A DNA stretch of 64,000 bases from Anaerovibrio slackiae (GTDB lineage: Bacteria > Bacillota > Negativicutes > Selenomonadales > Selenomonadaceae). Shown in pieces: positions 26,647 to 35,079 of the stretch. The stretch lies in assembly GCF_009695585.1 (NCBI RefSeq), contig NZ_VUNR01000006.1, positions 1 to 64,000 on the forward strand. Reading direction: 5' to 3'. The translations under genes were made by a program, and so were the position numbers. How positions within the stretch are numbered: the first letter of the stretch is position 1; each line of letters starts with the position of its first letter. Under the pieces are notes generated by a model. It did not search any database. It was not told the DNA's origin and saw only the letters and a list, made by a program, of their open reading frames with translations.

Positions 26647-27963
26647 TTACCTTCTGCCCCGGACGCCGTTTTTCGCCCTGTCCCGCATACGGCGTGAACG
26701 GCTGTTGCGCCCCTTGTGCTCCGCACCCTTGCGGTTGGCGTAGCGGCTCTTTGCCTTCTTGGCCTGCTCCTTTTCGGCAGCGGCACGCTTGGCGGCCAGC
26801 TCACGCTCACGCTTTTCCCTTTTCAGCCGGGCAGCCAGGCTGCGGCCGGACACATCCTTCTGAATGTGGTTCTTGATGCCTGCCTCGATGCGCCGCAGCT
26901 GGGAATACTGACGGGCGTTGACAAAGGTGATTGCCACTCCCTGCTGGCCTGCCCTGCCGGTGCGGCCGATACGGTGAATATAGCTTTCCGTATCCCTTGG
27001 CATGTCGTAGTTGAACACATGGGTTACGCCCTCGATGTCCAGTCCTCTGGCGGCAATATCCGTAGTCACCAGAATCTGCAGCTTTGCCTCCCGGAACTTC
27101 CTCAGCACATTGGTGCGCTGCAGCTGGGACAGCTCCCCGTGCAGCTCATCTGCCAGATAACCCCGCCTTGCCAAAGCCATTGCCACCTGGGACACACGGC
27201 TTCTAGTGGAGCAGAAGACCATGGCCAGATAAGGATTCTGCTCATTAATCAGCTCGCAGAGCTTGTCCAGCTTGGAGTCCTCCACCGTATCCACTATCCG
27301 CTGCTGGATATTGTCCAGGGTGATGTTTTCCGTCTTGATGATAACATGCTGGAAATCCGTCATGTAGCGGTGGGCCAGTGCCTTGATTTTGTCCGGCATG
27401 GTGGCGGAAAACAGCATGATCTGCCTGTCCCTGGCCATGGTGGACAAAATCTGCTCCACATCCTCCAAAAAGCCCCGGCGCAGCATCTCGTCCGCCTCGT
27501 CCAGCACAATCCTGTTGGTGGTGGCAAAATTGATGGTTCTGCGCCGCATGTGGTCCAGAATCCTGCCGGGGGTGCCGATAATCACATGGGGCTCCCTGCC
27601 CAGCTTCTGCTTCTGCCTTTCTATGTCCTGACCACCGTATATGGCTAATGAACGCACGCCCTCCGCCTTGCCCAGCTGGGCTGCCACCTTGGCAATCTGC
27701 AAGGTCAGCTCCCGGGTAGGTGTCAGAATCAGGGTCTGGATGTTGTCCGCCTGCACCTTTATCTTGTCGTACAGGGGCAGCAAAAATGCCAGTGTCTTGC
27801 CTGTGCCTGTCTGGGCCTGTACTATGGTGTCCCTGCCGTTCCTGAGGGCAGGAATTGCTTCTGCCTGCACAGGGGTAGGCTCCTTGATGCCCATCTGCGC
27901 CAGCACGGTGCAGATGCCTTCGGACACCCTCAGCTCATTGAATGAAGTGATTTTATTCTCCAT
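26647..27963 (-). CDS. DEAD-box ATP-dependent RNA helicase
   Basis: 438 residues. The motifs are present in order: Q motif (F..L…GI.EPTPVQ), AQTGTGKT, PTRELTLQ, GTPGRILD, VLDEADEML, SATMP, ARGLDIEGVTHV and HRIGRTGRAG. The C-terminal 80 residues are strongly basic (Lys/Arg-rich), as in the RNA-binding tails of RhlE/CshA-type enzymes. It probably unwinds structured RNA in ribosome assembly or mRNA decay. It stands alone between two spacers, downstream of the ABC-F gene. Confidence 0.95.
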   Translation of the reverse strand: MENKITSFNELRVSEGICTVLAQMGIKEPTPVQAEAIPALRNGRDTIVQAQTGTGKTLAFLLPLYDKIKVQADNIQTLILTPTRELTLQIAKVAAQLGKAEGVRSLAIYGGQDIERQKQKLGREPHVIIGTPGRILDHMRRRTINFATTNRIVLDEADEMLRRGFLEDVEQILSTMARDRQIMLFSATMPDKIKALAHRYMTDFQHVIIKTENITLDNIQQRIVDTVEDSKLDKLCELINEQNPYLAMVFCSTRSRVSQVAMALARRGYLADELHGELSQLQRTNVLRKFREAKLQILVTTDIAARGLDIEGVTHVFNYDMPRDTESYIHRIGRTGRAGQQGVAITFVNARQYSQLRRIEAGIKNHIQKDVSGRSLAARLKREKRERELAAKRAAAEKEQAKKAKSRYANRKGAEHKGRNSRSRRMRDRAKNGVRGRR

Positions 27964-27995
27964 AATCTATCCTCTAAAAAATACTGAATTGAAAT

Positions 27996-28022
27996 GAGCC
28001 GATGGCATACGTCATCGACTCA
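27996..28022 (-). terminator. Weak hairpin after the ABC-F gene
   Basis: On the minus strand GAGTCGATG pairs with CATCGGCTC around an 8-nt loop, followed by ATTTCAATT rather than a clean U-run. It lies between the ABC-F stop and the DEAD-box start and may only attenuate read-through. Confidence 0.35.
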
Positions 28023-28049
28023 TGTTTACTGCTATAGAATACTAAAAGC

Positions 28050-29672
28050 TCACTCTGCCCCGTACATCTTGGCCAGCCTTGCCTGCACTTCCTCATCAGC
28101 CAGGAAGTCATCGTAGCTGGTGAGCTTGTCAAATACTCCCTCAGGAGTCAGCTCAATGATGCGGTCGGCAATAGTCTGCACAAACTGATGGTCGTGGGAA
28201 ACGAACAGCAAGGTTCCCTTGAAGGCAATCAGCCCGTCATTCAGGGCCGTAATGGACTCCAAATCCAGATGGTTGGTAGGCTCGTCCATCAAAAGCACGT
28301 TGGCGCCGCTGAGCATCATCTTGGACAGCATGCAGCGTACCTTCTCGCCGCCGGAGATAACGGAGGCTTTCTTCAGGCTTTCCTCGCCGCTGAACAGCAT
28401 GCGCCCCAAAAAGCCCCGGACAAAGGACTCATCCGGGTCCTTGGAATACTGGCGCAGCCAGTCGGTGAGGCTCAGCTCGCAGCCCTCAAAATACTGGGTA
28501 TTGTCGTTTGGCAGATATGCCTGGGTAGTGGTAACGCCCCACTTGAAGGAGCCCTCGTCCGGCTCCATTTCACCCATCAAAATCTGGAACAGGGCAGTCT
28601 TCCCTGCGCTGTTCGGGCCGGTAAAGGCAATCTTCTCGCCCTTCTTTACCGTAAAGGAAACATTGTTCAGCACCTTTTCCCCGTCAATGGTCTTGGAAAT
28701 GCCCTCCACCAGAAGCAGCTGGTCGCCAGCCTCCCGGTCAGGGGTAAAGGCAATATACGGATAGCGGCGGGAAGACGGCTTGATATCCTCCAGGGTAATC
28801 TTGTCCAAAAGCTTCTTTCTGGAAGTAGCCTGCTTGGATTTGGAAGCATTGGCTGCAAAGCGGGCAATAAAGGTCTGCAATTCCTTGATTTTTTCCTCTT
28901 TCTTCTTGTTGGCGTCCTTGGCCAGCTGCAACGCCAGCTGGCTGGAATGATACCAGAAGTCGTAGTTGCCCACATAGAGCTGGATTTTGCCAAAGTCCAC
29001 ATCCGCAATATGGGTGCAGACCTGATTCAGGAAATGGCGGTCATGGGAAACCACGATAACGGTGTTCTCAAAGCCAGCCAGAAAGTCCTCCAGCCAGTTG
29101 ATGGAGGCCAGGTCCAGATGGTTGGTAGGCTCGTCCAGCAGCAGGATGTCAGGATTGCCAAAGAGAGCCTGCGCCAGCAGTACGCGCACCTTCAGGGCAG
29201 GGTCCAGCTCGGACATCTTCTGATAGTGGTATTCCTCGCCGATGCCCAGGCCGTTCAGCAGCTTGGCTGCATCGGACTCGGCATCCCAGCCGTTCAGCTC
29301 CGCAAACTCCGCCTCAAGCTCACCGGCACGGATGCCGTCCTCATCGCTGAAATCAGGCTTGGCATAGATGGCATCCTTCTCGTCCATAATGTCCACCAGG
29401 TGCTGGTTGCCCATGATGACAGTGCGCAGCACCTCATACTCGTCATAGGCATAATGGTCCTGCTTCAATACGGACATGCGCTCACCCGGGGTAATGTCGA
29501 TGGAGCCCTTGGTTGGCTCAATATCGCCACTCAGGAGCTTCAGGAAGGTGGACTTGCCGGCACCGTTGGCACCGATAACGCCATAGCAGTTGCCCGGCGT
29601 GAACTTGATGGATACGTCCTTAAAGAGGACGCGCTTGCCAAATTGCAGTGTTACACCGCTAGTTGAAATCAT
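28050..29672 (-). CDS. ABC-F family ATPase (YkpA/YbiT type)
   Basis: 540 residues with two ATPase domains and no membrane part. Walker A motifs are GANGAGKS (about 34-41) and GPNSAGKT (about 350). Both domains have DEPTNHLDL. The second has signature SGGEKVRCML and the first a degenerate LDPALKVRV, as in the YbiT/YkpA branch. The linker is rich in Lys (…AKDANKKKEEKIKELQ…), the P-site-tRNA interaction motif of ABC-F translation factors. The likely role is ribosome rescue or translation quality control, not transport; antibiotic-resistance ABC-Fs have longer linkers. Confidence 0.93.
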   Translation of the reverse strand: MISTSGVTLQFGKRVLFKDVSIKFTPGNCYGVIGANGAGKSTFLKLLSGDIEPTKGSIDITPGERMSVLKQDHYAYDEYEVLRTVIMGNQHLVDIMDEKDAIYAKPDFSDEDGIRAGELEAEFAELNGWDAESDAAKLLNGLGIGEEYHYQKMSELDPALKVRVLLAQALFGNPDILLLDEPTNHLDLASINWLEDFLAGFENTVIVVSHDRHFLNQVCTHIADVDFGKIQLYVGNYDFWYHSSQLALQLAKDANKKKEEKIKELQTFIARFAANASKSKQATSRKKLLDKITLEDIKPSSRRYPYIAFTPDREAGDQLLLVEGISKTIDGEKVLNNVSFTVKKGEKIAFTGPNSAGKTALFQILMGEMEPDEGSFKWGVTTTQAYLPNDNTQYFEGCELSLTDWLRQYSKDPDESFVRGFLGRMLFSGEESLKKASVISGGEKVRCMLSKMMLSGANVLLMDEPTNHLDLESITALNDGLIAFKGTLLFVSHDHQFVQTIADRIIELTPEGVFDKLTSYDDFLADEEVQARLAKMYGAE

Positions 29673-29728
29673 TGTTACTTATACCTCGCAAATTCTAAAT
29701 TAATTCATTAATTACTTATTTATCAGCA

Positions 29729-30571
29729 TCAGGAATTAATAATTCCCTTGTAATAGTCATTTAATATGCTCTGGCCGTAGCCTACTCCCGGCACTGCCCA
29801 GCGGCCATTCAAATCCTGCCATCTGGTCAGGGTTTTCTCCCCGTAGGAATTGCGCACCAGGTCATAGCGCGGATCCACGATATTGTCATCAGGCTTTTCC
29901 GTGGAGGCGTATGCCAAAAGGTGCTGGATATGGGCCTTTACCCCCAGCCGCGGCGTGGCAAAATAAGCCCCCCGCACTGTGGCGCTGGTAGTTCCCAGGC
30001 CGCAGTAGTTGTTCTGCGCCGGCACCACCGTGCCGCCATACCTGAAATAGCCTGTCTCCTTCAGGGCCTGGGCAAAGGCAATATCAGGGCGGATGCCTGT
30101 GCGGCTGCCTTCCTCATAGTAGTATGCCACCAGCTCCTGGGGGGAAACGTTCAGCTTGGGATAAGGATTGTTCCTCAGGAGGTAGCGGACGCACTGCTCC
30201 TGGGTGGCCACGGCGCCCCCCATAATCATGTTGTCATCATTGCTCATGGCCACCACCGCTGGTTTGGGCGGCATGAAATCCTCCGGATGCAAAATCCGCT
30301 GGATGCGTTCCTGCAGGCTAAGCGCCTTTTCAGGCTTTTCCGCAGCTGACATAGCCTCAACGCCCTCATCAGCCACTTCGTTCCTATCCATGACATCGCC
30401 AGACCGGAGGGATTTGTGCCTGTCCGTATTTACCACTGTACGGCCTGATACCCTGACATCCTCAGGCTGGCCTGCCTGCCTGCCCGTTGCGGCATCGGCA
30501 CTGCCTATTCCGGCAAAAAACAAGAAACTAAGGCTGCAAGCAACAACCGATAATAATCTCTTACCTCTCAA
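29729..30571 (-). CDS. Secreted N-acetylglucosaminidase-domain cell-wall hydrolase
   Basis: About 280 residues. A signal peptide is clear (RGKRLLSVVACSLSFLFFAGIGSADA). A low-complexity linker follows, then a glucosaminidase (pfam01832) domain in the C-terminal half: GIRPDIAFAQALKETGYFRYGG carries the catalytic Glu, followed by QNNYCGLG and the Tyr-rich end. It would cut glycan strands of peptidoglycan outside the cytoplasmic membrane. The start is uncertain: TTG at 30571 lies eight bases after GGGGG, while GTG at 30577 is too close to it. It has its own promoter at 30655-30684. Confidence 0.85.
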   Translation of the reverse strand: MRGKRLLSVVACSLSFLFFAGIGSADAATGRQAGQPEDVRVSGRTVVNTDRHKSLRSGDVMDRNEVADEGVEAMSAAEKPEKALSLQERIQRILHPEDFMPPKPAVVAMSNDDNMIMGGAVATQEQCVRYLLRNNPYPKLNVSPQELVAYYYEEGSRTGIRPDIAFAQALKETGYFRYGGTVVPAQNNYCGLGTTSATVRGAYFATPRLGVKAHIQHLLAYASTEKPDDNIVDPRYDLVRNSYGEKTLTRWQDLNGRWAVPGVGYGQSILNDYYKGIINS

Positions 30572-30654
30572 AATCACTGCCCCCAAAAACAACTTAAAAC
30601 AAAAAATAACTCAAAAACAGCTTTTTAACTCATTCACTCTATACAACGTCAAAT

Positions 30655-30684
30655 ATCATATCACGAAACCTGCACTATATGCAA
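30655..30684 (-). promoter_or_regulatory. Probable promoter of the glucosaminidase gene
   Basis: TTGCAT (30679-30684), 18-bp spacer, TATGAT (30655-30660) on the minus strand, giving a leader of about 80 nt. Confidence 0.5.
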
Positions 30685-30744
30685 GCCAATATCAGTCATA
30701 GCCGGACAGCTTTTAGCCTGACGCTCCTGGCTGCCCATTGATGC

Positions 30745-31746
30745 TCATATATCATGCTCCGTATTCATGGACCTGGCCAGGATGTCCCTGCCCAGCACGG
30801 TGACGGAGTAATACAGCCCCACAAAGAAGGGCAGGTATTCAGCAATGAACCGCCACGCCACTGCCAGCACTCCCACAGTGCCTGCCGGTACGCTGTCAGC
30901 AAACAGCAGCACGAAGCCACCCTCTGCAATGCCGGAGCCTCCCGGCGTCGGGGAAAAGTACAGCAGGATATTCAGGAACATCATGCGCCCCATTACCGTC
31001 AGCCAATCCACATCCGCCCCCAGCCCCAGCATCAGGCAGGGCACTACCATGTAAATAAAAATCAGGCTCAGCCCTGATTCAAAGAAAACCCGCACCATGG
31101 ACTTGGGCGATGAGGCTAATAGCTGGATGCCTGTCTTGCAATCCCGGTACACCTGCAAAAAATGCTTGCGCATCACATGGGAGGAAATCCGCTTGGAAAT
31201 CCTCACTGCCGCATAATCAAAGGCATTGTTGCGGATGCCGTACACCAAGATGCCCAGGGCCAGGAGCACAATGCTCCCCACCATGACCATCACATCGTTG
31301 GACACTCCCGGCAGGATGCCCTCGTCATGGAGAAACACGAAGGGCAGGCAGCATGCCAGGAACAGGATGGATACGATGGTACGCACCATGGCCAGCACAG
31401 CCGCCTTGCCGGCAGGCACCCCCGCCTTCTGGAGAAACATCACCTGGGCAATGGCACCGGCTGCCGCCCCGGGCCCCAGCATGGCCAGGAAATAATTGCC
31501 GAAGACCACCTGCACCGACTGCTTCAGGGTGATTTTTTCCCCGGAAATCTTTACCATGTGCATGAGCCTGGTACCGTCCAGCACCAGCCCCACGCCGATG
31601 GCAAGGATTGCCAGCAGCACCGACCAGGGCTGGAACATGTGCAGGTTGGCGATGGTGTTTATATCCACGGTAAAGTATATTACTGCCCCGGAAATCACAA
31701 GGACAAACATTGTCAAAAGGAAAATCCGCACACAGACTTTATTCAT
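30745..31746 (-). CDS. Lysylphosphatidylglycerol-synthase-like transmembrane protein (UPF0104/YbhN type)
   Basis: 333 residues with about eight hydrophobic helices. The conserved flippase-like elements are present: VQVVFGNYFLAMLGPGAAAG with the Gly/Pro-rich turn and SPTPGGSGIAEGGFVLLF near residue 260. It corresponds to the membrane half of MprF without the aminoacyl transferase domain. Proteins of this type flip or handle lipid-linked substrates. It overlaps the deacetylase gene by 8 bp, so the two products probably act on one lipid-linked glycan. Confidence 0.85.
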   Translation of the reverse strand: MNKVCVRIFLLTMFVLVISGAVIYFTVDINTIANLHMFQPWSVLLAILAIGVGLVLDGTRLMHMVKISGEKITLKQSVQVVFGNYFLAMLGPGAAAGAIAQVMFLQKAGVPAGKAAVLAMVRTIVSILFLACCLPFVFLHDEGILPGVSNDVMVMVGSIVLLALGILVYGIRNNAFDYAAVRISKRISSHVMRKHFLQVYRDCKTGIQLLASSPKSMVRVFFESGLSLIFIYMVVPCLMLGLGADVDWLTVMGRMMFLNILLYFSPTPGGSGIAEGGFVLLFADSVPAGTVGVLAVAWRFIAEYLPFFVGLYYSVTVLGRDILARSMNTEHDI

Positions 31747-32593
31747 CGGTTAACTCCTTAAAGGATATAAGCCTAATATTCTGCTCCCTGATATAAGCCA
31801 TGGCCTGCTTGGAGGTTACGGCGGCCAGCTCATCCTCCCAGTGATACTGCCAGTCGTAGATGCTGCCCAGCACACCGGCATCGGCACCGGGATGAACCAT
31901 GATTTCGGAGGTGCCCTCCGGCAGTGCCTCCAGGATATTCATAAAGTATTCTTCTTCCATGTGCCCACCTGCCAGCATGCCAAAGAAGCTGTCAGGCATG
32001 GCTATGTGATAGTCTTTTGCCTGCCTGCGGGCCAGCATGGCGCAGGCTGTCAGGCCGCATTTTGCCACCCGGCGGAACATCCCAGACGGATAGCCGCCCT
32101 CAAAGAGAAACGCCTCTCCCGGATAGCGCATGCGGCGGATGCCGTATTTTTTCATCAGCTCCAGGCAGATTTCTGTAATGCCCGGCAGGGTATGCAGGTG
32201 CTGATGGCTGTCAAGGTGGGTGATGTTCAGCCCCAGTGACATAGCCCTGGCTATCTGGGCTTCGCACTCTGCGTAGAGCTGCCCCTTGTCGATATTGCCC
32301 AGCAGGTAGTTCTTGATGAATACCATGTGGTCGGCATGGAATTTGCCGTCTTCTGCCAGCAGGGTGGAAACCTTGTCCCGGGGCAGCAGGGGATTTTCTG
32401 CCACCAGCGTCAGGTGGATGCCAATGCCCAGCCAGGGATTTTCCCTCGCCAGCTGGCTGGCTTCCTCCACAGCCGCCCCTGTAGGCATCAGGGATGTACT
32501 GCGTATGCAGCCCTTTTGATAGCCCCGGATGACCGCCTTATTTACTTCACTATGGAGGCCGAAATCATCGGCATTTACAATCAGTCTTTTCAA
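31739..32593 (-). CDS. ChbG/HpnK (YdjC-like) carbohydrate deacetylase
   Basis: 284 residues. Metal-binding motifs of the family are visible: LIVNADDFGLH near the N-terminus, GIHLTL near residue 58 and LDSHQHLHTLP near 126. The family removes acetyl groups from N-acetylated sugars (chito-oligosaccharides, or sugar-lipids for HpnK). The start is TTG, seven bases after AGGTGA. It is coupled to the flippase-like gene downstream. No other hopanoid gene is visible here, so a sugar-lipid or peptidoglycan-related substrate is as likely as a hopanoid. Confidence 0.85.
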   Translation of the reverse strand: MKRLIVNADDFGLHSEVNKAVIRGYQKGCIRSTSLMPTGAAVEEASQLARENPWLGIGIHLTLVAENPLLPRDKVSTLLAEDGKFHADHMVFIKNYLLGNIDKGQLYAECEAQIARAMSLGLNITHLDSHQHLHTLPGITEICLELMKKYGIRRMRYPGEAFLFEGGYPSGMFRRVAKCGLTACAMLARRQAKDYHIAMPDSFFGMLAGGHMEEEYFMNILEALPEGTSEIMVHPGADAGVLGSIYDWQYHWEDELAAVTSKQAMAYIREQNIRLISFKELTDE

Positions 32594-32646
32594 AACTCAT
32601 TCACCTGTTATTTCTTAGTATGCTCTCGCTATGCTGCCCCAAGGCA

Positions 32647-33435
32647 TCATGATACAACTTCTTCGTGAGCCGCGTAGGCACTGTGGTTGTGGATGGATTC
32701 AAAGTTCTCGCACTCTATGGAAAACCACTGGATTCCCGTAAGCCCTCTCAGTGCCAGCACCCCGTCCCGGATGATGTCCTCCACAAATTTTGGGTTTTCG
32801 TAGGCTGTTTCCGTGACAAATTTCTCGTCCTCCCGCTTCAGCAGGGGATAAATCTGGCAGGATGCCTGCTTTTCCATCAGCTCCACCAAATCCTCGATGA
32901 GAATGCACTCATTCTGAGGATGGAACCTGACCTGCACATCCATGATGCCCCGCTGGTTGTGGGCCCCGTACCGGGAAATCTCCTTGCTGCATGGGCACAG
33001 GGATGTATACGGCAGCTTTACGCCCAATGTGAAGCGCAGGCCGCCCCCCTGCTCCATGTCACCGGCAAAGAAGCAGTCCACGTCCAGCACGGATTGCCTG
33101 CCGCTGACAGGGGCTGTCCTGTCCACGAAATACTTGAAGTCGATGCGGATGGAGGCGGACTCTGCCTGCAATTTGTCCAGGGCTTCCTGCAGGATTTCTG
33201 CCAGCTCCGGCTCCGCCACAGGCTTTTTGGACCATGGATTGAGTATCTCCAGGAAGCGGCTCATGTGGGTGCCCTTGTATTCCATGGGCAGTGCCACCGT
33301 GAAGCATGCCCTTGCCACTGCCTGCTGGTAGCCTCCGTCCTTTGTCTTGATGAGAAATGGCAGGCAGGCTTCCTTGATGCCTACCCTCTGTATGGAAATG
33401 CCGCGCTGGTCTATGCTGCTCTGAACATCCTTCAT
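32647..33435 (-). CDS. folE2: GTP cyclohydrolase FolE2 (type IB)
   Basis: 262 residues. The family motifs are present: VALPMEYKGTHMSRF, the metal-binding Cys in YTSLCPCSKEIS and ISRYGAHNQRG. It converts GTP to dihydroneopterin triphosphate, the shared first step of folate and queuosine synthesis, using metals other than zinc. AGGAGGGG lies four bases before the ATG. It follows queC, separated by a large palindromic element at 33461-33643, which suggests a queuosine-related grouping. Confidence 0.95.
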   Translation of the reverse strand: MKDVQSSIDQRGISIQRVGIKEACLPFLIKTKDGGYQQAVARACFTVALPMEYKGTHMSRFLEILNPWSKKPVAEPELAEILQEALDKLQAESASIRIDFKYFVDRTAPVSGRQSVLDVDCFFAGDMEQGGGLRFTLGVKLPYTSLCPCSKEISRYGAHNQRGIMDVQVRFHPQNECILIEDLVELMEKQASCQIYPLLKREDEKFVTETAYENPKFVEDIIRDGVLALRGLTGIQWFSIECENFESIHNHSAYAAHEEVVS

Positions 33436-33460
33436 CCTACCCCTCCTAAATTGTGCTTTA

Positions 33461-33643
33461 TACGACGTAATATGCCTTTAATATGACATGACAGTACCCA
33501 TGAAAACACGCTCGCGCTCTTAGCACAGCCTCACGCTTCTAAGCTCCTGCATCGCTTACGCTCGCACTCGCTAAGAAGCGAGGCTGCACTCAAGGTTTTC
33601 CTGGGGTACATATCATGTCATCCCCGGCATATTATGACGTATA
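33461..33643. repeat. Palindromic element A: GC-rich core flanked by inverted arms
   Basis: Left arm 33461-33499 and right arm 33604-33643 are imperfect inverted repeats (shared blocks: TAATATGCC, ATGACATGA, GTACCC). Between them is a GC-rich core of about 100 bp, itself foldable (CTTCTAAGC near 33535 against GCTAAGAAG near 33570). The core is nearly identical, in inverted orientation, to 63355-63430 and related to 62708-62805. It is the main content of the 33436-33734 gap, which also holds a perfect 7-bp inverted repeat, ATATGTT-ATAG-AACATAT, at 33666-33683. Confidence 0.85.
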
Positions 33644-33734
33644 TCGAATTATAACCGCCACTACGATATGTTATAGAACATATTTGTCAGATACTGTGGT
33701 ATACTCATACGTTATATACTCTATGTATATTTTG

Positions 33735-34424
33735 TTAATTCGACATAGTTTCATACTCTACAGGATCTTTTACGCCTGCTTCGGCGAAGCCCTTCAGGCG
33801 CAGCTTGCAGCTGTCGCAGACGCCGCAAGCCTTTGTGCCGCCCTTGTAGCAGCTGTGGGTAAACTGCAACGGCGCACCCAATCTGCTGGCAAGCTGCACG
33901 ATTTCCTTCTTGGTCAAGTCCTGCAACGGCGTTTCAATCCTGATATGCCTGCCGTCAGCTGCCCCTGCCTTGGTGGCATAGTCTGCCAATGCCTGGAATT
34001 TCTGGATGAACTCAGGGCGGCAGTCAGGGTAGCCGGAGTAATCAACGGCATTGACGCCGATGAAGATGTGGTCTGCCCCGATGACCTCTGCATAACCCAG
34101 GGCATAGCTCAGGAATGTCAGGTTCCTGGCCGGTACATAGGTGACAGGAATGTCGTTGTCCTCATGCACTATCTCCCCATCCGGCACCTGAATGTGGCTA
34201 TCCGTCAGGGCGGAGCCGCCTATCTGCTCCATGTTGGTCTCTATGATTAAATGCTTTTTTACTTTGTAAAAATCAGCTACTTTCTTGGCTCCTTCCAGCT
34301 CAATGCTGTGGCGCTGATGATAGTTGAAGCTGATGGGATACAGCTCGTAGCCCTGTTCTTTGGCTACTGCCATGCAGGTGGTTGAATCCAGCCCGCCTGA
34401 TAATAATATTACTGCTTTTTTCAT
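33735..34424 (-). CDS. queC: 7-cyano-7-deazaguanine synthase QueC
   Basis: 229 residues. ATP-PPi loop motif LLSGGLDSTTC at the N-terminus and the C-terminal zinc site HSCYKGGTKACGVCDSC. It makes preQ0 from 7-carboxy-7-deazaguanine, ATP and ammonia. It begins three bases after rpe (AAGGAA seven bases before the ATG lies inside the rpe end), so it belongs to the rsgA-rpe transcript. Confidence 0.97.
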   Translation of the reverse strand: MKKAVILLSGGLDSTTCMAVAKEQGYELYPISFNYHQRHSIELEGAKKVADFYKVKKHLIIETNMEQIGGSALTDSHIQVPDGEIVHEDNDIPVTYVPARNLTFLSYALGYAEVIGADHIFIGVNAVDYSGYPDCRPEFIQKFQALADYATKAGAADGRHIRIETPLQDLTKKEIVQLASRLGAPLQFTHSCYKGGTKACGVCDSCKLRLKGFAEAGVKDPVEYETMSN

Positions 34425-34427
34425 ATC

Positions 34428-35078
34428 TCAGTTCCTTCCATGCAATGCCTTAATCGTAGCCTTTATATCCTTGCTCTTGTACACGGCGGAGCCTGCCACC
34501 AGCACGGTAGCCCCTGCCTCAATGATTTCCTGGGCATTGGCCTCAGTCACGCCGCCATCAACCTCCAGCTCCGCCTGAGAGCCGCAGGCATCCAGGGCAG
34601 CCCGGAGCCTGCGCAGCTTGCTAAGGGAAGCCGGAATGAACTTCTGTCCGCCATAGCCAGGATTTACAGACATTACCAGCACCAGGTCCACATCCGCCAA
34701 AAGCTCCTCCACCATGGCCACAGGAGTGCCAGGGTTCAGGGAAATACCTGCCTTGCAGCCTGCGGCATGGATAGCCTGAATCACCCGGTGCGGATGCTTG
34801 GCCGCCTCCACATGGAAGGTGATAATATCCGCACCAGCCTTGATGAAGGACTCAATCTGGGTATCAGGATGCTCCACCATGAGGTGCACATCAAACACCG
34901 CATCAGTAACAGGGCGAATCGCCTTCACAATCCCGGCTCCCAAAGTAATCTCCGGCACAAAAGTACCATCCATTACATCAATATGCACATACTCTGCCCC
35001 GGCATCCACAACCTTCTTCACCTCTGCCCCCAGATTAGCAAAATCCGCAGAGAGGATGGATGGAGAAACTTTTATCAT
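34428..35078 (-). CDS. rpe: Ribulose-phosphate 3-epimerase
   Basis: About 216 residues from the ATG at 35078. Motifs: KVSPSILSADFANLG, EYVHIDVMDGTFVPEITLG, DVHLMVEHP, SVNPGYGGQKFI and ELEVDGGV, giving the metal His/Asp ligands of the TIM-barrel enzyme. It interconverts ribulose- and xylulose-5-phosphate in the pentose phosphate pathway. It starts one base after the rsgA stop, with AAGAAGG nine bases upstream. Confidence 0.97.
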   Translation of the reverse strand: MIKVSPSILSADFANLGAEVKKVVDAGAEYVHIDVMDGTFVPEITLGAGIVKAIRPVTDAVFDVHLMVEHPDTQIESFIKAGADIITFHVEAAKHPHRVIQAIHAAGCKAGISLNPGTPVAMVEELLADVDLVLVMSVNPGYGGQKFIPASLSKLRRLRAALDACGSQAELEVDGGVTEANAQEIIEAGATVLVAGSAVYKSKDIKATIKALHGRN

Positions 35079-35079
35079 A

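Noticed and set aside
33605-33735. A tRNA or riboswitch upstream of folE2
   Set aside because: No cloverleaf or known riboswitch core could be drawn; the sequence is explained by the palindromic arms and a short inverted repeat.
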